64,000 nt of DNA from Antedon mediterranea. Taxonomy: Eukaryota; Echinodermata; Crinoidea; Comatulida; Antedonidae. The notes beneath the pieces were generated by a model, which was not told where the DNA came from, did no database searches, and saw only the letters and a list, made by a program, of their open reading frames with translations. Of the stretch, positions 46,296 to 59,037 are shown piece by piece (position 1 is the stretch's first letter; each line of letters starts with the position of its first letter). The stretch is taken from NCBI RefSeq assembly GCF_964355755.1, contig NC_092677.1, positions 15,408,101-15,472,100 on the forward strand, read 5' to 3'. A program made the position numbers and the translations under genes.

Positions 46296-47133
46296 GTTTT
46301 TTGGTAAGTTTACAATTTTATATCTTTCTTTTTTAAAACTAATAAATCTATAAAATAATGTATACACAAATACACAATCCAATACATCGATAACATTTTA
46401 TATATTATTATTATACAACTAATAAATATTATAAAGTATAATGGTACTTTGACATTTATGACTTGAAAGATGAAAATATAACCAATATTCATCTTTCATC
46501 ACCGTATGAAATTATTTGTTCGATAATGTTATAACACGCCTAATTCTTTAACAAAAGTCTTGGCCAAAGCTTTAGACTCTTCGAAAAAACAGCGTTTAAT
46601 ATTTTAAGCATGGAGTAGAACAATTATAGACGGAAATTAATAAAACTCAATACCATATTTATTTTAACCCTTTGAAAACGAAGAAGTTTCTACCCCAAGT
46701 GACTGAGGCTAAATAAGGTATTTTAAATAGGTTTAGGAAAAATGCAAAATAGGGAATGGAAACTATACTAGCACAATAGGCATAGTGTGCATAAGGAATA
46801 CCATTACATTACTTGTTTATCTATTTTTCTTGTTCGTTGTTTTATTTAAAGTTTTATATTCTGTTTATCCCGAATTTTTTGTTCCGGTGGAAGAAAAATT
46901 GCCTTAGTAAGAGTTTGAAGGACAACAAAGTACTGTATCTTATCTAATCTCATATTATATTGTAATCTTGTCTGCACTACTGTACAGCACTTTAATGGTA
47001 CAAGGATTAATTTAAAATAGGCAAACCTTGACTTATTAATTCAATATAATTATGTAGTTTGTAAATACAGTTCTTCTACATTGCCTCTTATTGTTTTTAA
47101 TCCACAGCATTTTGTTTAGCTTGCTATTCTGTG

Positions 47134-47188
47134 ATGTTTTCAAATAAGTATTGGATAGCAGCCTATCTGTTACTATCTACAGTACAAG
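47134..47188 (+). CDS. Gene 1 exon 1: signal peptide
   Basis: MFSNKYWIAAYLLLSTVQ, then G/gtaata (phase 1). An acceptor tccacag lies 24 nt upstream (47099-47105), so there is at least one non-coding exon further 5'. Gene 2 has the same layout. Confidence 0.75.
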
Positions 47189-50100
47189 GTAATACAATGT
47201 TAAAAAAAGAAGAAACAAGGAATTTACGGTCTAAACTAACATTGAAACCGCAATGAGACACAATTTACACCTCGATGAGACATATATACCACCATAGAAA
47301 ACCAATTTAGTACGATGAGAAAAAGATAATACCACACTACAGAAAAAACTAACACTACGATTAAAAAAACAAATTTAAACGACGATGATACCATACAAAT
47401 TGAAAAGATAAGAAAGACACCGCTATAAGAAAATTAATTTTCACCCCAATAAAACAACAGTTTACACCAGGATGAGACAGAAAGGACACCACGCTAAGAA
47501 AATGTACACCACACATAATTAGACAACACAAATTACACGCGTGATATCAATATAGTTTATTGATACTGCGAGCGTATGATAGTGAGCTTTTCCAATTGGA
47601 TATAAATAAATGATAAACAAAGTAAATCATCTAATAATAATGATAACAATGTTGTGTTTCATTTCAGCTACTCCACCTGGGCTAAAATCAGTACTGTTCG
47701 TAATTCGTGCGAATAATGGATTTTCTCCAGAACAATCGAGTAATCGACCAATCAGAATTCGATGTGCACAAGCATGTTTACGGTTAGGTTACGACGAATG
47801 TAATTTTTTTAGGATTAAAGTAGGAATGTCTGGATGCGAGACTAAATATCCAGCAGCGGAAAATGAAGTGACCCGGGAGTACGAAATCAAGGTACAGGCC
47901 TAAAATGCATCTTTGTTTACTTTATGTGTTGTTGCTCATTCGGATATGATGCATTTATTTTGAAGTATACAAAATTGAGTTGAGATGTTGTACTACATTT
48001 TCCATTTGTTGGTCTCAACACCATCGTTTTCGCAACCCCAAACCCGCCACTGATAAAAGGGCGTAAAATGAGGAGATTTGCACATGTCCTTGTTACTATC
48101 CTACTATTTTTGTTTAAATATCCATTCCCTACAATGTGACGTTTTGTAAAAATAATGCATATATATATTACTTTAAAAACATTAAACCAGATCATTCCTA
48201 GACTTGAAATATGCGTTTTATGGAAAAGTATGCAAGCCCGTAGCCCGAGGCGTTCGAGGGTTCGAACGAACTTCCCTCCTTTCCTGAATTGCCCTTTCAA
48301 ACGAGACTAGGCATAGCCCAGATTCTTTGCATATTCTGTAGTATAGCCAGCAGGCAAATGTAACTTTTATTACTAAATAGGAGGCCTAGAATATAACAAG
48401 ATCATCTTATAAAATTGCTAATAATCCCGTCGCCTTCAATGTATTTCCAATTGCCTTTTATTTTAATTACCAAAGGAAATTTTGATCTTTTGCGTTTAAA
48501 TTTGGTTCCGTTAAAAATCAACATCCCGTATATTCCGTATGCAACGTCGCTTTTGTGTTTGTAAATGGTTCTGGTCAATATGTGTTACGTATAAAGGATG
48601 AATGTTTATTTAGGCCTAATTTATATGTTTGTTTTCAATTTATTTTACATGCGATTGCAAGAAGTTTGTGAATGTGTGTTCACTGTTAAAAATGTTGTTT
48701 CTGAAAAGAAATCAGAAATGAATAGTTAAAATACTTTTAGTAATGATAGTATTTATTACCGATGAGACGTTCTTTCTATGCCTACACTACAAGTGAATAT
48801 ACCAGAGCACTTGTTTTAGGGTAGGCCTATTATAAAATAATATGTTGATTGAGGAAAGTAGAATCTACCGTAGAATATTGACAAAAAACTATGGATATAG
48901 AAGAATATTAAAAGGGTGGGCGATTTACCCACAAAGTGTACATGCAGAAATTAACCAGATTAATTACAAACCACATTATCATTATGTATAAGATACAGCC
49001 AGGTTTTATTTGCATTTTATTTTACTGCAATTATAATGACAGCAAACCTAATTAAAAAAATCTTAAATTCAAACGGTTTCCACTTTTGGCAGGCAACTGT
49101 TACCGCTTTGATGTTTAGTCCGTAACACGTCTTATAATATCCAGACGATAAAATAAATCAACTATAGTAGGCATAGCTAATATAAAACGATCACGAAATG
49201 TATAATGAACACAAAAATGTATTTAGTGCGCCAAATACAAAATAGCGCGAAGCAATCAAACCCAATCGATTTAAAAAACACGGCCGATAAGTGAAAAATA
49301 CATAGCTAGGTGGCCCGCGGCACCATAAAACATTTCAAAAGTTGGTATAATTATTGCAACCAAAAAAAAAAGTGCCCGATCGTCTTATTTGTTGGGCCCG
49401 ATTGTCTAGGCCCGATCGCCTCTGTTTCCGATCGTCTTACAATGGCCCCGGTCGTCTGTTACCCTCCTGGACGGTCTTTCGGCCTAGCCTAGCTTGGCTT
49501 TTGTATGTCTATCTGGTAAACATCGGAAAATACGAACATCGACGCTAGCTATAGGGCTATATAGGCCTAGCCTGACGTATGGTTTCTGCTTTAATTACCT
49601 TTCTATTTTTGCCAGACTCCGTTGGTACAAATTGAGGGAAACCCACTATTTTAGTGTGAACGTTAGGAGTCTTCCATTTGTTTTGGCGAATCGATCGAAA
49701 AGTGGGTGAATTACAGAACAAAAACAAAAATATCAATCGACTTGTTTTTTTTACATTTTAACCGCTTAAAGGTGGGAGCCAATTTCTAACATTGCATCAC
49801 CTTGTAAACTAATGTTAATGGAGGGAAAATTAATGTTAAAAGTAAAATTCATTGTGTTTTGTCTGGTTGTACAATGTTTATTCCATGGAGGCCTACCTAC
49901 CTCTCGCGATGTATTTTATGAGTTTTGTCAAATTGGATAGAAAACAAACTCCCTAGCTACTGTAATTTTAGCTATTTTGTATATTTATTTAATGAAAATC
50001 ATGTAAAGTTGGTCCAGTTGTTAAACTACGCCTCGGGATTGTTGACAAAGAGTCAAGTCAAGTTTGATTTCAGTTTGATTCTTATGTGTTTTTAATTTCA

Positions 50101-51039
50101 TTTTAGATGCAAGATGGGGCTTTCATCAAAATAACAGGTGACGTGATCTACCAACAAGCATTGGATCAGTGTCTGCAACTGAAAGGAACTCCTGCGTCCT
50201 ACGAGCAACTGGTGTCTGCCATCAAATACGGAATGAATATGACATGTGATCAGTGTTGGCTATTCAGTGGAGAATTAACCTTCAGCAATGAAGACACCGG
50301 GTGTGATCTTGTGGATGCATCGACTCGCTTCAACCTGTATCCAGAACTTGATGAACTATATAGTTGCTTCTACTGCTACATTTACTCAGACCAAGCAAAA
50401 GACAAGCATAGCTACTACCCTGCTAGCAAGCTTCTCCATCTTAGAAGAAATAAAGATACAGGGTATAATTATGATGAGGCGGAAACCCGATGTCAGGACG
50501 AGTTTGGAGGTCACATGGCGCTACCTATGGAGGTGTATAATGCTAGTTTAAGTGGTGTTGACAATTGCATAGGAGGACGATCGTGGTTTTCACACAATAT
50601 GTCTGGAAAGTGTTGCTATGAAGACTCTAATGTTACATGTTGGTCTAATATTCTAGTTGGTGGAAAATTTAAAGTAATGAATCTTCTAGATAAATTGTAT
50701 AGCGTGTTTTGTTCGCTAACAAACAACAATCTGAACGAGTATCCATATCCATCTCATAGGGTACTAGCAATTAGAGGAGAAAGTACGAACAGTCTCACAT
50801 ACGAAGAAGCTGTGGTAAAATGCGGTGATATTGGCGGTTCAATTGCAACGAAAGATCAAGTTAACCAGGCTTACATGATGGGTTATCAATCTCAAATATT
50901 TGGTTGGGTTGCAGAACAGGAAGCAGTAAAGTCATGTTCCGTGTCCACCAACAACTGTCCATCGATAGGCTTACTTGAAGACATGGAAATCAATCCTGAG
51001 TACGACGCATTTTGTTACATTCCTCCTGATAATTTTTAG
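47134..51039 (+). CDS. Secreted PAN-like/triple Link-like protein, gene 1
   Basis: Join of 47134-47188, 47668-47891 and 50107-51039; about 403 aa. Residues 1-18: signal peptide. About 20-93: PAN/apple-like segment (RCAQACLRLGYDECNFF, GCE). About 94-403: three repeats, each with the Link-module layout. The third is clearest (RVLAIRG, LTYEEAVVKC, GGSIATKDQVNQAY, GWVAEQEAVKSC, YDAFCYIP), compared with the family's TFEEA..C, IAT..QL.AAY, GWL.D..V and YD.YC. The second Link Cys has moved. No membrane segment. Link modules usually bind hyaluronan; that ligand is unproven here. C-type-lectin-like is the alternative reading. Confidence 0.75.
47189..47667 (+). other. Gene 1 intron 1
   Basis: Holds a degenerate repeat of about 35-40 bp built on CGATGAGACA and ACACCA words (about 47250-47520). 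Otherwise nothing noted. Confidence 0.5.
47668..47891 (+). CDS. Gene 1 exon 2: PAN/apple-like segment
   Basis: Acceptor tttcag, phase 1 in; AAG/gtacag donor, phase 0 out. Four cysteines (RCAQAC, DEC, SGC). Reading through the donor meets TAA two codons later, which supports the splice. Confidence 0.8.
47892..50106 (+). other. Gene 1 intron 2 (2.2 kb)
   Basis: No exon seen. A small repeat of GCCCGATCGTCT words lies at 49374-49460, and several TAGGCCTA words. Confidence 0.6.
50107..51039 (+). CDS. Gene 1 exon 3: three Link-like modules
   Basis: One 933-nt exon in phase 0, opened by acceptor attttag and closed by TAG. Modules at about codons 1-92, 93-205 and 215-310. The first has FIKITGDVIYQQALDQC and SYEQLVSAIKYG; the second LLHLRRN, YNYDEAETRCQ and FGGHMALPMEVY. 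N-glycosylation sequons are visible (NMT, NAS, NMS, NVT). Confidence 0.85.
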   Translation: MQDGAFIKITGDVIYQQALDQCLQLKGTPASYEQLVSAIKYGMNMTCDQCWLFSGELTFSNEDTGCDLVDASTRFNLYPELDELYSCFYCYIYSDQAKDKHSYYPASKLLHLRRNKDTGYNYDEAETRCQDEFGGHMALPMEVYNASLSGVDNCIGGRSWFSHNMSGKCCYEDSNVTCWSNILVGGKFKVMNLLDKLYSVFCSLTNNNLNEYPYPSHRVLAIRGESTNSLTYEEAVVKCGDIGGSIATKDQVNQAYMMGYQSQIFGWVAEQEAVKSCSVSTNNCPSIGLLEDMEINPEYDAFCYIPPDNF

Positions 51040-52534
51040 CAATACAATTCCAACATTTTTTTGGGCAAAAACTGATATCATACTATAGTATTTACAAACT
51101 AAACAACCAGTTATAAAATGTTCAATTAGTAATTCACGTACGTGTATACTATACAGTCAAACATACAGGGAGACATTTCAGTCCTACAGAATGTGTAAAA
51201 CAACAAGCAAAATGAAGTTGCATATTTTAGGCCTATGCTTTAATTGCTCTTTGGTGTATTTGAAAACAAGAATATCCTATAGTAGAACCTCTACCATTGG
51301 AACTTTAAAAGTATAAATACAACATACTAAACACCACTTTATTTATTATTTTCTTTATTTTTTTATTGTATGTGCTGTATCAATATTAAGTTTAGGAAAT
51401 CTATTTTGCACGATGTTTATAGGATAATTAGCAAATAGATTGATTGGTGTTAAAATGAATACATTTTCCAACACAACACAGTACACTATAACGATAGTAG
51501 GACTATTACTGTACTTGCTAGACCAAACACAAATAATAATATATTGATTTTTTTTTAATATCAACAATTGTTGAATTCTTGAAAATGTGAATTATAAGTG
51601 TTAGTTATGTATTACAGTATTTCATTCATATTATTTAAAACATGTTTTGCTAAATTATTGATAGTAAATATTTGAACTTGACATAATGGTTACAAGCTAT
51701 GAAAATGTATGCTTTTTTAACGAAGTTGGAGTTGTAAACACTTTTTCATTAACTGTCATCGTAATTTGTTTTAAGATAGCTAGTGATTAAAATGTTTAAT
51801 TAGATGTGGTCATTAGTTAGTATTCGAATCACCTAAATAATCTTTTTATAAAAGTCATCGGTCAACTTTTACGAAAGTTATATTTATGAAAATAGATATA
51901 AAACCAATGCTGACACATTCAAGCAATACAAATGGAATAGCAAACAGTAAGACAAGTTATACAAATATATAACATTTATAAAGTTTAAAATCAGTAGTAA
52001 GGTAGGCCTACATAAAGAGATATAAATAAAACAAAGAACAATTATAAGCCTACTTCTAAATCTAAGGTCACTATCAGTATAAATCAAAACGACTGAGGTG
52101 AGTCTGAAGACTGTACTGATTGAATTATGGAAAAAAAAATGTGTGGTTTCGCTGGATATTCAATCACTACATTATTTAGAATAGTTCAATAGAACTCTGA
52201 TTCAGAAACTTCAATTTCGCAGGTTGTCCGCCACAAACTGATTTATCATATCAATGAGATTTTAAGACACTATTCAGCTAAGAACTTTCTAATGTTTACA
52301 GATAGGTTTACAAAACGTTAAAATCTATCAATAATACATTGAGTATTTAATATAACTTTTTGGATTTCCCAACAAAAACATTTTACCAATTTGAATTTCC
52401 AACTGATTTATATTTTTATAATTTTACTATAAAGAAATAACAAGCAATGTGTTAACTTCGTTTTAAATTAAATAAAACAGACAAACAAATAAAATGTCTT
52501 TTTATTTTAATTTCAGTTTTGTCATATTATCATA
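51040..52534. other. Downstream of gene 1
   Basis: AT-rich; 3' untranslated end not located with confidence. No gene recognised. Confidence 0.5.
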
Positions 52535-52538
52535 TTAA

Positions 52539-53550
52539 AGGAAAGGAACACCCTGGGCTAAATGTGCCACTGTGCTTATAGATAAATGTAACAAAAACAT
52601 GATTACGATGGTTCAAGGTACAATAGTAAGCAATTTAGTTAAAAAATAGACTTTTAAACGACAACATATCGGAAATTGAACAGCGCCATTTTGACAGGTT
52701 AAGAGCAATTATGTGACGTCAGATTAGGTGGACGCATTCAAGCAAATCCAAGCGCCCATCGTCTTACTACAGTATTTCAATATGGAAGTGCGGGATATAA
52801 CCACAAATAAAATCAATTAAATAGCCTAACATACCTAATATTTTCGGAATATGGCTTGGAGTTTTTATAATTCAGAAAATTTGGAACCAGAATATACAGA
52901 AAGAGAGTTAGTTTTTCGTCGTGCTGATGAGGAAAAAAGAAGAGAAGAAGAACATTCTCGAGCATAACAAGCCGTCGAAGAATGGTGTACTTTCGGCCAG
53001 TGTATCTGTACTGTATGCCTTACTAGGCCTAGAACTCGTGTTGAACGAAAATAAAGTAGACACTGCATCGTCAACCAACAGCCTCCGTTTGGAAGGTTTG
53101 TCAGTTAATTCCCCTACCAAATCCCGTTTGAAACAGCTAGGCAATAAAAGTAACAATAGATTAACAATAGCTGAAAGATTTACGAATTGGCTTGCAGAAG
53201 AAAAGATCGATCGAAGGTTTGTTTACCAAGCCAGCGCATGCTCATACCGTGTCATCGCCGTCCTGCATGACCGCATGTCGCGTTATTAGCCAATCATATT
53301 AGCGGATTCGCTTAGCCAATAGAAGCGCTGAATGCAACCGCGAATCTTAAAATTTTCGTCGGCCGTATCTGACGTCACAAACAGGCTGCCATGAGCACAA
53401 GATGGCGATTTTCAAATGTCTTGAAAACAGCTTTAAAATCCTGTTTACTAAAAAACTACAAATCCGATTTAAACATAAATTTTGTTGAATATTAAGTTGG
53501 TAGGGTTACTTCTATAATAGTTAGGTAAGATATTAGGGTGTTCCTTTCCT
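52539..53550. mobile_element. Kolobok-like DNA element with TTAA target duplication
   Basis: 16-bp inverted ends AGGAAAGGAACACCCT are flanked on both sides by TTAA (52535-52538, 53551-53554). TTAA duplication with AGG ends fits Kolobok better than piggyBac (CCY ends). Inside, 52851-52967 reads MAWSFYNSENLEPEY, TERELVFRRADEEKRREEE, and a later frame gives EEWCTFGQC and QPPFGRF, resembling the Cys-rich P2X7-like C-terminal domain found in animal repeats; frames are broken. No transposase remains. Confidence 0.7.
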
Positions 53551-53579
53551 TTAAGTAATTCATCTGGTGAAATTAGTGT

Positions 53580-54300
53580 AAACATTATATAGTATATAGC
53601 TCATACGACTTACATAGTAGTATATCATACGACTTATTACAGTAGTATATCATACGACTTATTATAGTAGTATATCATACGACTTACATAGTAGTATATA
53701 GCTCATACGACTTACATAGTAGTATATCATACGACTTACATAGTAGTATATAGCTCATACGACTTACATAGTAGTATATCATACGACTTACATAGTAGTA
53801 TATAGCTCATACGACTTACATAGTAGTATATCATACGACTTATTATAGTAGTACTGTATATCATACGACTTATTATAGTAGTATATCATACGACTTATTA
53901 TAGTAGTATATCATACGACTTACATAGTAGTATATCATACGACTTATAGTATTATATCATACGACTTATTATAGTAGTATATCATACGACTTACATAGTA
54001 GTATATCATACGACTTATAGTATTATATCATACGACTTATTATAGTAGTATATCATACGACTTATTATAGTAGTATATCATACGATTTATTATAGTAGTA
54101 TATCATACGACTTATTATAGTAGTATATCATACGACTTATAGTAGTACATCATACGACTTACAGTAGTATGTCATACGACTTACAGTAGCATATCACACG
54201 TACGACTTACATAGTATATCATACGACTTATAGTAGTATATCATACGACTTAGTATCGCTAGTACGTACGACTTACATCAGCATCTCGTACGTACGAATT
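53580..54300. repeat. ~21-29 bp minisatellite, about 30 copies
   Basis: Core ATCATACGACTTA with TAGTAGTAT spacers; two length classes (with and without an extra GCTC after TATA) alternate near 53690-53830. Copies decay toward 54300. Confidence 0.95.
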
Positions 54301-55347
54301 ACAATCATTAGTTACTTCCATCTCGTACGTACCAACATTTTCTGCTTTTCTTTTTATTTCATTTTGAAAAATAAAATGAAATAAAACTTTAATCTAAGTT
54401 ATATATTGCATTGCAATTCAACGAGAAAAATGGTTAGTGGTAAGTACACGCTCAAAACCGATTACTTTTGATCACTTAATTTGATAATGATTGCTTTTCA
54501 CATAAAATACCTACTGGAAAAGTGTCTTTATATTATGAGAAAAATATTTGTTGTGATGTTATTTTATGACTAGGCTATTCAAATTCAACATTTACTTTAG
54601 AAATGTATTAATGGTATAAACGAACAGGAATTGTAACCCAGTGAGATGTAGCAAGGGCATCCAGTGTTTGTTTATGTCTGAAAAAATTGTGTTATTGGTA
54701 ATAGAAATTTCAACTAATTATTTTCGTTGTTGGTAAGAATTGTTTTTTCTGTTCGTTGTACACAGTAAATATAAAGTAAGTAAATATAAATTATTTTATT
54801 CCTTTAAAAGTCTATAATATAGATGGGTTTGTCGCAAAGAGCAACATAAAAAAACAATTCGTCATGCAATAGAAAAAATTAATAAAAATGTATAGAATTG
54901 TTGAATTAAATTCGTTTATCTCTTTAAAAGTGTAATCACATTTTTTTATATTTTATTAGTAATAATAATAATAATATTTCTTTTCACAAATAATAGAGCA
55001 AAACACAGAGTAATGGCATATGCGAGCGAAATCGGACATAAGTCGCATATGTATATTTGTAATGACAGCCAAAAACAAAAAAAGCTGAAAAATTACATTT
55101 TTTAAAATCTTTTACAGTCTATTTCCTATTACGTTCTATTTTTAGTCTCTAAATCTAAATTATAGTATATGCGCTCACTGAACCCGTTTGAAAAATATCA
55201 GATAGGTATAAGACCGCTTGGACGCCGATTTAGAGAAGTCCGTACTAACAATTTAAGCTTTTCTGCGTTTGCCTATTACGATACGTGCATTACGAGATGG
55301 TGCGTTTATCATGGTAAAATGTGACGTATGCTATCATAAAGCATCAT
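54301..55347. other. AT-rich intergenic
   Basis: No gene, RNA or element recognised apart from a short (TAA)n run near 54960. Exons 1 and 2 of the pseudogene were looked for here and not found. Confidence 0.5.
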
Positions 55348-56781
55348 ATCAGTGTCTGAAACGAGCAACTGGTGTCTGCCATCAAATACGGAATGAATGG
55401 GACATGTGATCAGTTTTGGTCAGTGGAGAAGTAACCTTCAGCAATGAAGACACCACGTGTGATCTTGTGGATGCATCGACTCGTTTTAACCTGTATCCAG
55501 AACGTGGTGAACTGTGTATAGTTGCTTCTACTGCTACATCTACCCAAACCAAGCACAATATACACATAGCTACTACCCTGTTGGCAATCTTCTCTACCTT
55601 AGAAGAAACCGAGATACAGGTTATAATCACGGTGAGGCAGAAACTTACGGTGGCTGATTTCCGCCAAAGAAACAAATTATTTTATAATAATACGGCGTGA
55701 TAACGCCGTAATTAGGGCGTTATAACGCCGTATTAAGGCGTTATAATGCCCTAATTTTACAATCCGTTCACACGTACATGCGCAAGCGTAGTACATCAAC
55801 AAACCCAGAGCCATAAAAGTTTCGACTATAAATGGATTGAATCAATTTGTTTAAAGGTTTTTGTTAAAATAATAATATTATTTTGATGATTTTAATCAAA
55901 ATAGATTTAATCCATTTAATTTAACGGCTCTGGCTGTGCGCTCTATGCACGCTCTACGCGTGCGCGTTTATTTTGTACAGCGATTCTCTAATAGTAATGC
56001 ATTGTTTTTACATTTTGTTGTTTAAAATTCATTCATTCATTCAAGTAAACATTCATTTCTACGATAAGAAAAAACATTTTTTTCAATTTACAAATAAATT
56101 ATGAGATTAAAATCATCTTCGCCGTAACTTATGATTGCGTTATCTTAACAAAAACCTTTAAACAAATTGATTGTTTTGATATTAAATTAGATATTTAAAA
56201 CCTTGTGAAAGTTATACATTTTTTAAGCAAATGACTCGACTCCATACACTACATAGGCATATTGGACACAAAGATGGCCAGTAATGTACCACGTGAATTT
56301 CTAAAATCTATGAATGCGCCGAGAGGTTTGTTGATGTACTACGCATGCGCATGTACGTGTGAACAGATTGTATATTTAGGGCGTTATAACGCCTTAATAC
56401 GGCGTTATAACGCTGTATTATTATAAAATAATTTGTTTCTTTGGCGGAAATCAGCCACTGTAGAAACTCGATGTCAGAAAGAGTTCGGAGGTCACATGGC
56501 ACTACCTAGAGATGTCTATAATGTTAGTTTAAGTGGTGTTAAATGTGTTTGGAATCAGCGTAGGAGTTTTTGCTCACTTTCCAACATCGACCTAAACCAG
56601 TATCCACCACTGGGTAATAGCCATTAGAGGCGTCGGTACAATTTGGTGATATTAGTGGTACACTGAAAGAGCACGCTTCATTACTCCAGTATTCGATTGG
56701 ATCGCAGAACAGAGAGTAGTAAAATCATGTCCCATAGTGCATGGCAAAAACTGTGAATTTATAGGTTTATTTGAAGAAACC
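55348..56781 (+). pseudogene. Pseudogene of the triple Link-like family
   Basis: Exon-3-like sequence starts at CAGTGTCTGAA with an early deletion, continues through ATCAAATACGGAATGAATG and a frameshifted stretch to about 55645. It resumes after an 816-bp insertion with CGATGTCAG...GAGTTCGGAGG, lacks the middle of module 2, and ends near GAATTTATAGGTTTATTTG. Many frame breaks. It lies between the two intact paralogs in the same orientation. Confidence 0.9.
55646..56461. mobile_element. 816-bp MITE inside the pseudogene
   Basis: Flanked by AGAAACT on both sides (55639-55645; 56462-56468). Long inverted ends (>100 bp) begin GTGGCTGATTTCCGCCAAAG. Subterminal repeats of the palindrome GGCGTTATAACGCC or close variants. 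No ORF. Insertion followed loss of function or caused it. Confidence 0.85.
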
Positions 56782-59006
56782 AAAAAAAAACCCCATTTTA
56801 GGTTAGGACGCTTTTTGTTATAATGTTCCTATATTTAGCACTGGACTCCGGTCTGGAAGAAGGTTGGGGATGCAATTTCCTCCGTATTCTATGAACAAGC
56901 AAGGTGTAACTAATACGACACTGCATGTTTTGATATTTGTTATGTATGAATAAAAGTCACGTACGTGATTGTAAACTATATATTTTACTTTACTTTTATA
57001 GATTTAAAGCTCTATTATAAATAGTATTATTCATTTTTCTAGCGAAGTATGAGTAATCAATGAATTATAATAACTCATATTGTAATAAAAAAAAACCTTA
57101 AAAATAATTATTTACAGAGTTTTCGACTGTTTATTATACCCATTTTCAACTGAAAAAAAAGAAATGTAAATTTTAATTTCATTGAAAAGTATCTCATACG
57201 CAAAACGTTCTTTTATTCTACTTCTTTTTAATATCATTTATTGAATAGCAATTAAATAAAACCTTTAATGTTAGTTCAATTATGTTTTATTGTTAATAAG
57301 GAGAAAATAGTTATTATGTACACGATCAACCGATAATATTTGCTCACATAATTGAATTATGATTACTTTTAACATAAAATACGTACAGCAAACATAAATG
57401 TCCTTATAGGAGAGATAGAAACAAAACATTTTTAGTGATGTCAACTCCTGACTAGCCAAGTGAAAACTTAATTTAAAAGTCAATCATTATTCATATACAC
57501 GAACAGGAATTCCAACCCGGTGATATGTAGCCATGACCACAAGTATATATTTACAACTGACATATAAATATATCCCATTATATGATTGCTCTTAACTTTG
57601 ATGCTGCTAAATAGAAGTTTCAACAACTGATGTTCAACAACTGTTGGTAAGATTATACTTGGTTGTTTATTAAATAATGTCAATCAAATTTTCTATTTTA
57701 CAATTATTTTATATTTATAAAGAATATTTATATAATGTTTTTTTTTTCATTATTTGTTGGTAAGAATATTATTTTGTTATTGCTGTTTTTTTAAATATTG
57801 TAAATCGAAAACTACTGATACAAATACAAAGTATATGCATTAATTAATATCGATTTTTTTATAAAAAATATTTGATGTACAGCATATAAGATGGAACATG
57901 TGTACATTTTCAAATAATTGTTGGTGTCGAACCAGAAATACTGTTTATATGTTTTTTATATTTCATTAATTCATTTATTTTTCATAATTAAATTATTCGC
58001 TATTGTTTTGTATGCAAATATTGGGTTCCGGACTGTTTCCACCTGTTATTTTGCCACCCAGCATATAGCCACCAGGCCTTTTGCCACCCGGTCTTTCTCC
58101 ACCGGCCTATTGCCACCCGGCCAATTACCACCCTGTCCATTTCGCCACCCGGCCTTCAACCACTTGGGTTTTTACCACCTTAGGCCTTTTGCCACCCGGC
58201 CAATTGCAACCCGGCCTGTTACCACCTTAGGTGTTTTGCCACCCGGCCTGTTGCTACCCGGCCTTTTGTCACCCGGCCTATTATTGCAGTTGTGTAGTTA
58301 TTATTTTAAAAGAAGCCAGGCTGTGTATTACTTACTAAAATATATTTTGAAATAAATAAACTGATTCTTTATCTCAATACTATTGTATTATATAAATCTG
58401 AAGAAGGACTAGATTTAGATATTACTATTTCGATATAACAACCTATTTCTATAACACCTATTGAGAGTAGGCCTTCTTCAGTCCTCAAAGAACGTTGGTG
58501 GTCATGGCTTTCCAATAGTTCTATTCTCAGCCAACTATAAATCTCAACATGCATTGCACGCGGATTGATATTTTAGTTTTCTTCTGTAATTCACCCACTT
58601 TGAAGAACGTCAGGCTAGGCATAGAGATATTATCTCTATGGGCTAGGCCTATAGCTATTGTACGATGTTAGTACGTCGCTGCTGTTTACCAGCAAGGCCT
58701 ACAAAATCAAGCCTACTGTAGCTAGACTTGATTTGGTCCACGAGAGGAAATTCACCGCGTGCTACTTAGGTAGTGCATTGTTTCTCTCTTTTTATCATAA
58801 TTTACCATAAAATGTACATTTAAGAAAAGGGATGACCTGGTTTAATATTTTTATTAATATCATATATTGCATTATTTGACAAAACGTCAAAAATTGTAGG
58901 GATGGGTCTTTAACTTTTTAAAAGTTCATAATACAGGAGGTTTTGTTGCAAAGAACAAAAAAAATAACAACAACAATTTGTTAAATGTATTCTTTATCTT
59001 TTCATT
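56782..59006. other. Intergenic, upstream of gene 2
   Basis: AT-rich, with the GC-rich minisatellite at 58030-58285. No gene recognised; any promoter and non-coding first exon of gene 2 should lie here. Confidence 0.5.
58030..58285. repeat. GCCACCCGGCC minisatellite, ~16-26 bp units
   Basis: About a dozen GCCACCCGGCCTTTT-like units with variants (ACCACCTTAGG). The stretch is open in one frame only because of the repeat. Confidence 0.9.
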
Positions 59007-59037
59007 TCCAGTGGCATTTCTTAGTTCGTGTTCTGTG

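Larger units (their letters stand above)
43460..47110. other. Intergenic region
   Basis: AT-rich, no gene recognised. Contains a SINE-like head, a MITE copy and a 60-bp minisatellite, listed separately. 43.5-44.8 and 46.3-47.1 kb show nothing I can name. Confidence 0.6.

Noticed and set aside
50107-50109. ATG as start of an independent gene
   Set aside because: It directly follows a splice acceptor and the paralog has TTT there; exon 2 upstream continues in phase.
52921-53289. Plus-strand frame of 122 codons
   Set aside because: Lies inside the TTAA-flanked element; the frame with domain-like features is a different one.
57918-58355. Open frame of 145 codons
   Set aside because: Open because of the GCCACCCGGCC minisatellite; no start context or domain.
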